NCBI GenBank assembly: GCA_026929865.2
Contig: CM049410.1
Coordinates: 17,228,501-17,292,500, forward strand
DNA length: 64,000 bases
Origin: Hyperoplus lanceolatus
Lineage: Eukaryota > Chordata > Actinopteri > Uranoscopiformes > Ammodytidae
Reading direction: 5' to 3'
Shown: in pieces, positions 55,956 to 64,000 of the stretch
Position numbering within the stretch: position 1 is the stretch's first letter
Layout: the number at the start of each line of letters is the position of its first letter
The notes under the pieces: generated by a model
What the model saw: the letters and a program-made list of their open reading frames with translations, nothing else
Told to the model about the DNA's origin: nothing
Database searches by the model: none
Program-made: the position numbers and the translations under genes

Positions 55956-56668
55956 CGAGGAATAAACTTGACAGTTCAAGACTGAGGTCATGTCGGAAAG
56001 ATATTGACGAATTCAGACGGATGCAGCCTTGTGTGTCTTAATAAAAATGTTTTGCTTTTGAGTTATTGATCCCTGAAGTTCTAATGTGTCAATAACTTTC
56101 CAACTTTATCTCAACTGTTGATTCTCAATGTTTCGATTTTTTTTTTTCTAAAAATCAAAATTACTTGTTTTTTTTCTCTCTCTCTCTCGAGGCCCTCATA
56201 CTTTTCTGTTGTTAAGTAAAGCTGCCATATCAGTGGGTGTGTGCAGGTATCGGCTCTTTGCTCAAACTCATCCGTCAAATACACCCTATTAATCTCAACG
56301 CTATTTTGAAACATTTGTTGATGTTGATATTAGTCTGATAACACTGTACCGGAGATGTTCTACTACTCTGGGCTGAAATGGATCCATCCTTACAGCCAGA
56401 AATAGAAAAATGTCCTCTGAATGTGAATTCTATTAGTAGCGTTATAGATATATGGATATGTGCTGACAGGCGCCCTTTGGTTGGAGGATACATGTGTTTT
56501 TCCTCCGTTCGTATCACATTTCCGGCCACGATTGGTCAGCGGAAGGAAACGTTGTGTCAATCTGCAAGGTCACGCATACAATACAATCTTGATGAAGACG
56601 ACCGGTGGTAGTTGCGACAGTTAACCAGTCAAGAGGGGGGGGGGAAACACATGAGATACACTGGAACA
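55956..56668. other. Non-coding, no gene recognised
   Basis: Intergenic. A G run of 10 lies at 56635-56644. Frames at 56111-56611 show no domain. Confidence 0.4.
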
Positions 56669-57040
56669 TTAAAGGTGCACTATATAACTTTGGGTGGGTC
56701 AGAGAAGTGAACATTTTCTAAAACATATTCTCATAACCGAATGTTTTACTCTCCTCACCGGAAAATGTGATCCCTGGAACAGTGTTTGAATTTGGTAAGC
56801 TATCTGAAATGGTTACTGTTTCACTTTCGTTGTTTACAAAAACAGTTTGGTTTACAAACATATTCTATAGTCTTACGTTTGGTTCCAGGTTCCTCAAAAT
56901 AACTTAGTTTAGATTTACGTCTATAGTAATATTCAATACTAAGAATTAGTATTGTGTAGAGAAAATATGTTTTGTACTAACTCCAGGCTCTGCAAATGTA
57001 AACAAATACCCTCCTCTGAAACTGCATAGTGCACCTTTAA
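56669..57040. mobile_element. MITE 'AGGTGCACTAT' family in a TTAA site, copy 2 (364 bp)
   Basis: TTAA at 56669-56672 and 57037-57040; inverted ends AGGTGCACTATATAAC and GCATAGTGCACCT. It matches 42858-43233 in opposite orientation ('TTGGGTGGGTCAGAGAAGTG', 'GGAACAGTGTTTGAAT'). Confidence 0.9.
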
Positions 57041-57049
57041 GTTACTGTG

Positions 57050-57240
57050 TAGAAATATCCCTTTATTACTGCTGTTAGTAAGTACATTTATTGTACTCAA
57101 ATTTGAGGTACTTGCACTTTACTTGAGTATTTACTTCAAATACCAATTAGAACTTCACATCCGCTATATTTCAGAGGGGAATATTGAACATATCGCTACA
57201 CTTCAATTATATTTATTGTGACTACTTATTAATTCAACAA
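57050..57240. repeat. Dispersed fish repeat ('GAGGTACTTGCACTTTACTT')
   Basis: 'ATTTGAGGTACTTGCACTTT' then 'ACTTGAGTATTTACTTC' and 'TTTCAGAGGGGAATATTG' are known to me as parts of a widely dispersed teleost repeat. No ends identified. Confidence 0.55.
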
Positions 57241-59366
57241 TGATTCAACATCATTGTAAATGAGGGTCCCCCTCTCAATGATCTCTCAAGTATAAACAAA
57301 GGTTGAATAAAAAGGAAAATGAAATTATCTGACTGCTATAGTTACTAGTTCATTTAATTATTTTTTTTTATTCACACAAAACATGACAATATTCTAGTAT
57401 ACAGCTGACACAAGTAGTCAAATAATGGATGCATTGAAAATTAATCTTCAACTTCTATGATAATAGTTTCAGTTATGTTTTAGGATATTTCATTGCTCCA
57501 TTTTCTCAAATGTGAGGATTAAGCTGGTTTTGAATTTTGACTATTTTAATAAAGAGTTTTCATATCATTTTGAAGTTGGTTGGACAAAGCCAACCTTGTG
57601 AAGCTGTCACTTTGTGCTCTGTGGTTTCTTACAATGTTTTGTTGTTTACAAACCAAACATTCAAATTGAATATTGGACTAGTGTAGGGATAGTATATATA
57701 CTGTACTTGTCCCTTATTATGAGCGCTCATTGAGTTCAGAGCCAAACCTACAGAAACTTTGACTCTCTAAATACTTAAGAACTGCACTGTGCCTTTATTT
57801 GGTTCCCAGTCAACGCCTCAGATATTGCATTTGCATGTAGAAGGTTTTTTCCGTGATGTTTTGCTCGTCTTGTTCCTGATATAGATTTGCACTGTATTTC
57901 TCCGGTCTGGTCAAAGTGGAAGGCTGTGTAGAGGGATCTTTTTTGTCCGTGTGTGTAAAGAGCTAAAAATAATCCTCATAATCAATCACTTCTTCTTGGC
58001 AGTCATTCATATCATGATTGCAGGTGGAAGACGGATAAATGTCCAGGTTAAAACCACTTTGTTAAACAAAAAAAAACTTGGCTTGGGATCTAAAGGAAAC
58101 AGCTTGATATGGTCAAACTGTAGGGATGTAATTCTTCTCCTTATAGTGCAAGTCTCATTGCATATGAAACACAGATGCGGTGCTGTTCAGTCCAGTCAAG
58201 ACAAGTGGCTTCTCCATGCTGCGACTTAAATACAGTGTGAGCCTGGTGTGGTGTTACAAAAGTGCGGTGATTTCTTATTGTTGTGCTGTTGCTGCGGTGA
58301 CAGATTGTGTTTGCTATAATAATTGGAGGGCCACTGTATAACGTCATAGCACAGCATGGCATGAGGTAACTTACTAAGTGGAGGCGTATTGAGCAGAGAG
58401 GGTTTGGACACCATATGTTTTCAACAAGTCTTTTTTACCAAGTGGGGGATAGAACATCACCTGTGACTGGTTACACATCTAAAAACAAGAATTACAGTTG
58501 CCGTTTAAAGATGTAGGAGGAGATGCATTCACCCTTCACAAATGGCTTGCAAATATGAACCATAAAAAACAATACGTGCTGGAAAAAAAGCTGGAGGCCA
58601 GCCAGAGATGAAAAGGGGAAACGTATACTTTTCTCCTGGCAGGCTGTCTTTACGCTGTCATATTCACGGTCGGGGGATTTTTCTTCTTCCCCTTGGTTTA
58701 ACTCTAACTCTGAAGGATTGCCCAGGTCCACAATGTTAAGCTCAAATATCAGAGCTTCAAAGACAGGAATAAAAATGGATTTTTAAGCAGATGATCCCGA
58801 CATTTTAACAATGTTACAACATTTTTACAGAAACCAGAGAGCTGTTCTGACAAAAACAAGCCCCCTATATATATCATGTATATTTATGTTAAACAGATAC
58901 GGTAAATACCGACTGAGCATTGGGAACTTTTTTCAACTCGAAAAAATTTTTTTTTTTACTATAGTCTGGCTCAAGCTGTAATCAATAGTTTTGATTATGC
59001 AGCAGTGGTTTCTCCTGGATAGATGGATAGACGGACAGACACATAGATATGCATGGTTGGATGGATGGATGGATACAAACAATAAAATGGACAAACAATA
59101 TAAATCAGTAAAATAAATCTGCTAAGTAAGAACAAAAGTCTGCAAACATTTCAGGGTTGTGTTACACGTTCTGAGACGCATGACTTGAGCTTTTTCTTGC
59201 CAGCTCCTTCCACTGTGAGAAGTGCTAAGTGAATTAGTCGAGGATTAATTAACTCCACTGCTAATAACAGTAGGTGAGTGATTAAAGACTTCCAGTGCAT
59301 TCGGATGCGCCGAGCAGGCTGAGGCCTAATTTCTCCTTATGTTATTTTCTTAAGCATTGACGAAAA
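57241..59366. other. Intergenic, no gene recognised; GGAT-type simple repeat at 59016-59075
   Basis: The 79-codon minus-strand frame at 58492-58731 starts with an acidic stretch but has no recognisable domain or splice support. A GATAGATGG/GGATGGATGG region lies at 59016-59075. Confidence 0.4.
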
Positions 59367-59485
59367 GTGTGTGTGTGTGCGTGTGTGTGTGTGCACTGTG
59401 CATGTGTGTGCACTGTGCATGTGTGTGAAATAAGCTGTTCCGCCTGGGTGATGTGCTTCAATGACTCATGTTTACTCTGCATTTC

Positions 59486-59528
<43 letters not shown>
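59367..59528. repeat. Imperfect (GT)n (59367-59430) and T run (59494-59528)
   Basis: GT run broken by 'GCACTGTGCAT' repeats, then a T run of about 35 bp. Confidence 0.85.
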
Positions 59529-59533
<5 letters not shown>

Positions 59534-59999
59534 GCCAGATTTTTTCTTTCTGAGTTCAAGAAGCAATTTTATTGGAACCACTGCTCTGTACAAAATCAAA
59601 GCCAAAAGACACAATTCAGGACTTTTCACCATCTTTGCAGTTTCCTTCTCATCTTCGCCGTTCTTGGATGTTCAAAGCCTTGTGTTTTTAGCTCATATAC
59701 TGTACGTCCACCGTGCATTCCACAGTGGAAAGGCAGGAGGAGCTGATCTGCAGCCTACTTCTCACGTGGGGGGGGGCGCAAAGTTAGAAGCAGACGTCAG
59801 AAAGCTCAAGCAGAATCACCAGCTTAACAGCATACGTTAAACAAACAAGGAATACACCAGGATCTTCATGCTAATGATCACAACAACAAATTATCTAATA
59901 TCTCAACTATTTGATAGTATTCCATGAGATTTTGCACAAACAGTATTTGTTTTACCTGATGATGACTACTGCTGCCTTTCAGGATCCCCTGAGTTTCCT
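59529..59999. other. Intergenic, no gene recognised
   Basis: Nothing supported. The open frame that starts within the GT and T runs owes its length to them. Confidence 0.4.
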
Positions 60000-60340
60000 T
60001 CTAGCACCTTATGTCAGTAGAAATTGTGGCTTTTGTTGGAAAAGTCTTGGAAAAATATTGGATGGATTGGCATGACATTTGTGACAGACGTTCATGTCTC
60101 TCTCAGGATGAATAGCAGTTACTTTGGTGATTGCACCACTATCATCATCATCAAAATTTCAATCCATCAAATTATTTGGTTTACGACTCAATACATGAAT
60201 GATATTTGCATCAGCATCCACTGTGTGCTACTTTGTGTTTATTGCTTATTATTAGCACATGTCAGCACGCTAACATGCTTACGTTATACCTGCAGCTTGT
60301 TACTTTGTTAGCATTAGTCATTGTGAGTATGTAATGTAAG
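60000..60340. repeat. Dispersed fish repeat ('AAATATTGGATGGATTGGCA')
   Basis: Shows the series 'TTGGATGGATTGGCATGACA', 'TCAGGATGAATAGCAGTTAC', 'AAAATTTCAATCCATC', 'ACTTTGTGTTTATTGCTTAT' and 'CACGCTAACATGCTTACG', in the order I know from a widespread teleost repeat. Its last part matches 32590-32710. Confidence 0.65.
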
Positions 60341-60432
60341 CATAATATCCACAGAGCTAGCGTGGCTGTTGACTCTTTTTATTCTTATGCCTTGTGTCAT
60401 ATGTCCAGACCCGAGCGGCCTCGGGGGGAAAA

Positions 60433-60706
60433 GCATTTTTTTTAACCTTTATTTATACAGGTAAATCCCATTGAGACCGAAGACTCTTTTACAAGGGGGA
60501 CCTGTTTTCCTTTCCCACGTTACCATTCACACACACATTCATACACCGATAGCAGGCTAACTACCGACATTCACAGGAGGCAAGGTGGGTGAAGTGTCTT
60601 GCCTAAGGACACAACAACCATGACACAGGTGGCAGGGCGGGGATCGAACCTCCAACCCTTTGATCATCAGCCGACCCACTCTACCAACTGAGCCGCATTA
60701 AACATA
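60433..60706 (-). mobile_element. tRNA-derived SINE
   Basis: Read on the minus strand it begins GGCTCAGTTGGTAGAGTGGG (A-box-like) with GGTTCGATCCCCGC (B box) downstream: the two internal promoter boxes of a tRNA-derived RNA polymerase III unit. A middle part follows ('TGTCCTTAGGCAAGACACTT', a motif common in fish SINEs), then a LINE-derived tail 'TACCTGTATAAATAAAGG' and a terminal A run. Target duplications are not clear. Confidence 0.85.
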
Positions 60707-61152
60707 GTAAACATAATTTAATGACCTGCAAGTTTACCTTGGCTAGCTAAGTGGGACAAAAGATTCTCTTGATTAAACAATGACATTAGAATGTGTCATA
60801 ACGGCAGATACTACAGATGCATTCCTATGAAAGCCCCCCCCCCCCAATTTGTGAGTGTACAGTATTTTCTTAGCTTCAAAAAACTCCCCTTTCCACTGCA
60901 GAAATATCTCCCAGAGACTCGGTGCGATGTAAGATTACAATGTCTAACAATAATTTAGACTATAATCAATGTTAAATTAATTCCAATAGATGCACATGAT
61001 GTTGTTATGTCTGGACACCATAATAACTGCAATAGGTAATAATTCATTTTCAGTGTGCTCATTCATTGATTTGCAGTTGGCTCCTTACTACTTCCTGCAT
61101 AGCTACTCTGGATTGACTGTAGGCCTATCTAATGAAAGTATTAAGTATCAGT
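60707..61152. other. Intergenic, no gene recognised
   Basis: C-run at 60835-60845; nothing else. Confidence 0.4.
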
Positions 61153-61385
61153 AAAAGGTGAAGTCCGCGATTCTGGAGAATTTTTTCTTGTCATACATTT
61201 TTTTTTGTCAAAATCTCCTCATGATCTGTTAATGGTTTGCAATGTGAGTGCGCTGGAAAAAAAATCTGGTGTTACTAGGCTCTGTGAACTGGTATGTAAA
61301 CAAAGAGGCCCACCGTAGCTATAGCAACATGCCCGTTTACAGAACCTATGCTCTGTATTTACACTGTTGACCCCAGAGGCTTGTG
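61153..61385 (+). mobile_element. Foldback MITE copy 4, partial
   Basis: Starts AAAGGTGAAGTCCGCGATTC and shares 'GTCAAAATCTCCTCATGATC', 'AGGCTCTGTGAACTGGTATG' and 'CCGTAGCTATAGCAACATGC' with 9393 and 23640. The mirrored right half is lost after about 61365. Confidence 0.75.
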
Positions 61386-61462
61386 TTCTGCACTCTCTGT
61401 CCCAGACTGCCAACAAGATCTACAGAGGTGCAGCGAAGCATCTGAGTCCAGTCTCTTGACCC

Positions 61463-61464
<2 letters not shown>

Positions 61465-61500
<36 letters not shown>

Positions 61501-61692
61501 ACAGAGCCTTTCATACCTGACAACACCGGAGAGAGAAATTAAATGCGTGTTATCTCGGAGCAGTTGAACTGTAGAAAGAAAAAAAGGACATAGCACCAAA
61601 TGGCTGGTGGTAGGAGCGTGCTCACCTCCAAAACTACAGCTCAGATCCCCTGCTGTGGGTAGGCAGAAGCACCGGGTTGTAAAAGTGTGTGT

Positions 61693-61732
<40 letters not shown>
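61465..61732. repeat. (CA)n at 61465-61495 and (GT)n at 61685-61732
   Basis: Two short dinucleotide runs of opposite phase separated by about 190 bp of unique sequence. Confidence 0.9.
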
Positions 61733-61734
<2 letters not shown>

Positions 61735-63128
61735 TTAGTGTGTCGAGAAGGAACAACAACTCATTTTATCTCATGTTTAGTTTTTCTTTCCACAAATGGA
61801 AAATCTCTCTCGGGGGATTATTAAGATGTTTCCACTTCAGCGTCAGGAATGGAGAAACAGGTGTCTTTGTTTCAGTCTAGAAAAGAAACAAGTGAGCCTT
61901 TTCCATTCAGGTGAATAAGTGACCAATTCCTATTCCTAATAACCAGAAAGGATCATAAACACATCCTCTGTCCTCCTCCTGCAATAGTGTAATTTCTTGA
62001 GAAAATACTGTAAAAGATTTTGAGGGGAGCGTCGCGGGGGCTAAAAGAGATACATTTTTGATGGACTTCATATTGTAAAACCTGTTTGCAGAAGTTGGCA
62101 GACCTGCAATCATGATATGAATGACCTGTAATAGTGAATCACTTAACTTTTGTAGACAAGTCTGATAGTGTTCAGGGGACCAGATGAGGCTTAGACTATT
62201 GCGTTTTTTTTCTCTCCCCTCCTGTCGTATCTTATGTCGTTCTAATTATTATTTTTTATTTCGTTTATTTTTATTATCCCACGGAGGCACTTCAAATGTT
62301 ATAGTTACATTTTATTTTTCTAATTGTGTGAGTTGCTGCCTTCATAATTTTTTCTCCCTCTTTGAAAATAACAATAAAGATTAGTTTCTAAAATGGTTTT
62401 GGAGAGCGTCGTTTTGCCGGTATATGTACAGTAATAAAACACTTTATTCCTCAGTCGCTCCTCTCGCTCTCTCTCCCGGGAGTGAAGCGAAAGCCCTCTC
62501 CTTAAAGATAAGACCGCTTTGTAATCCGTTGTAATTGAGAGAAGTAGCTCTTATCTGCTTTTCTTGTTTGGCTTTCTCTCCGTTCTCTTCATGGTGACGA
62601 TTCAGCCATAACCACTATAATCAGACAAATGGATGAGCTGTTTCAATCAAGGTGATGGTGATGGAATATTGATGGCACTGTCTGTGGGATTTTTAAACCT
62701 TGATGTCTATCCAGGCGTAGTTCCTGAGTGCATCGGGGGAATAGATAAATGGGCAGTTCCCTTAGCTCGCCATCAATCACGAAAGCTATTGTTGTTATGA
62801 TAAACAAATTGTGATTCAAATATATTCAGATTGTAGAATAGCAATTATATTTAGCACAATATCTGCATAATACTGCCTGCAGGTGGGGACATTTACATTT
62901 TTCACTTGACTTGCGCGCTCTTTGTCTTTTTGCCTAGGATCAAAGGAGTGTAATGTCTGTGATTAGGGCAGGACAAATGTTGTTTTAGGCTTCCTTTAGG
63001 CCTGTATGGGCGTCCTGGGATCATAAAGGCCAGCGAGGTTTGTTGCTTCTAAAGCACCTGGTAGAAGGCGAAACATCATGGAAAGGGACCAAGGGGGCCA
63101 AAAGTTAAATGGAAAACAAATGATTTTT
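61733..63128. other. Intergenic; 62460-63080 is a candidate conserved non-coding block
   Basis: 62460-63080 is complex and repeat-free and contains TAAT/ATTA and GATAAG-type motifs, which is how distal enhancers of developmental genes often look. This is an impression from sequence texture, not a measured conservation. Confidence 0.3.
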
Positions 63129-63501
63129 TTAAAGCTATAGTGCGTAACTTTTTTGACGTTGGTTACAGTCAAGCAATCGGCAAACGAGTTGACAGAAAGT
63201 TGATTAAGCCTTTCAGCTCAACAAAACTCAGTTTATTTTTCATTATGGCAGCGTTTACAAACTGGTGTCACCCCCTGACACTGGCCGCAGGAGTTTAGAA
63301 AAAATCCCAAGAACCGCCCACAAAATGTTTCAGTTGTTGATTCTACTGTCAAGAAAAAACCCTGGACGTAGCCTACAGCAGAAGGTATAAAATCGGTATG
63401 TGAGCACCGAAGGCTGACCTCATGTAGATGCACCAACAATGTTATTTTAATTGTTCAGAATTCCTCCTCGGGGCAACACAAGTTACGCACTTCAGTTTTA
63501 A
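63129..63501 (+). mobile_element. MITE, 'AGCTATAGTGCGTAAC' family, complete copy (365 bp)
   Basis: TTAA at 63129-63132 and 63498-63501. Left end AGCTATAGTGCGTAAC, right end GTTACGCACTTCAGTT. It aligns along its whole length with 2220-2575, including the C/T-rich 'CACCCCCTGACACTGGC' block and 'GAGCACCGAAGGCTGA'. It is the best reference copy of the family in the window. Confidence 0.88.
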
Positions 63502-64000
63502 GTGCAGAGAAGTAAAGCTAAAGCGATATTTTTTTTTAAAGGCCTTTGACTGAGAGCAACCCCCAGGATGAGTATCGACAGCAAGGGACAGAAAGGGTAG
63601 TAATAAGATTAGCTGGTTGGATTGTATCAAATGGCAATCACAGATAACCTGATCCTCTTTCTCCACCTTCCTCCAAGCATCCTTTACATCCAGAATGGGA
63701 TCTTCCTGAGCCCTGCACTTCCACAAACAACTCAATACTCTCAAATCATATTGAGTAATGATGGCTTTAAGTCAGATGCTTAATCATCTCTTTTGTACTT
63801 CCAAGAATCCATGCGTGTAATTCATTATTTTCCTCATCTTGATTGTGGATTGTATAACTGCATGCAACATAAAGAGCTAATATACAAAAAGGTGTGTTTG
63901 TGTATCCATGTCTGTTAGTTGTGTTGTTATTCAGTCCCATCGTGCTCTTCGTCTCACTGGCAGTGATAAAGAAGGCCATAACCTGTGGGTCGGTCACGTT
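63502..64000. other. Intergenic, no gene recognised
   Basis: Minus-strand frames at 63442-63744 and 63767-63997 lack recognisable domains; the first overlaps the MITE. Confidence 0.4.

Noticed and set aside
58492-58731. Minus-strand 79-codon frame with an acidic start
   Set aside because: No domain, no recognised homologue, no splice or promoter context; length expected by chance.
60433-60706. A functional tRNA gene
   Set aside because: A and B boxes are present but the cloverleaf is not, and the unit continues into a SINE body and LINE-type tail.

Overview
The window is nuclear DNA from a ray-finned (teleost-like) fish. It is gene-poor and AT-rich, with many long (CA)n/(GT)n microsatellites and small DNA transposons typical of fish genomes. 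Only one cellular gene can be supported: ngfr, encoding the p75 neurotrophin receptor (TNFRSF16). It lies on the minus strand. I cannot say whether it is the ngfra or the ngfrb paralogue.

Five coding exons can be placed with matching splice phases: exon 1 (48389-48430, start codon and signal peptide), exon 2 (42665-42827, end of signal peptide and cysteine-rich domain 1), exon 3 (30669-31031, cysteine-rich domains 2-4), exon 4 (17928-18168, stalk and transmembrane helix) and exon 5 (16182-16393, juxtamembrane 'chopper' region with a glutamine run). They join into one open frame of 340 codons plus one base. The death-domain exon is expected next, but I do not find it between 1 and 16181, so intron 5 probably exceeds 16 kb and the gene runs off the left edge. 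The promoter and 5' UTR lie just above 48430, with a (GA)n tract about 500 bp upstream of the start codon.

The rest is introns (1-48388) and upstream intergenic DNA (48431-64000), filled with transposable elements. Five hAT-type elements keep perfect 8-bp target duplications: 21390-22410, 39983-41278, 45168-46258, 50764-51956 and 54614-55947. Several families sit in TTAA sites with inverted ends, as piggyBac-type elements do: 19141-22684, 9489-10735, 42858-43233, 56669-57040 and the 'AGCTATAGTGCGTAAC' family at 2220, 7595, 29171, 37725 and 63129. There is a foldback family (9393, 23640, 49440, 61153), a truncated L1-like LINE with a 13-bp duplication (37893-39346), a tRNA-derived SINE (60433-60706) and other LINE tails. 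Nesting is common and gives a relative insertion order.

The most interesting biology is around ngfr exon 3. It is a symmetrical exon (363 nt, phase 1-1) that can be skipped in frame, like the exon-III-less isoform described in mouse. It has a pyrimidine-poor acceptor and, in sense orientation, a ~237-nt CA tract starting about 20 nt after its donor site. Three of the four visible acceptors also have a small transposon within about 100 bp upstream. I found no operon, CRISPR array or new multi-gene system.
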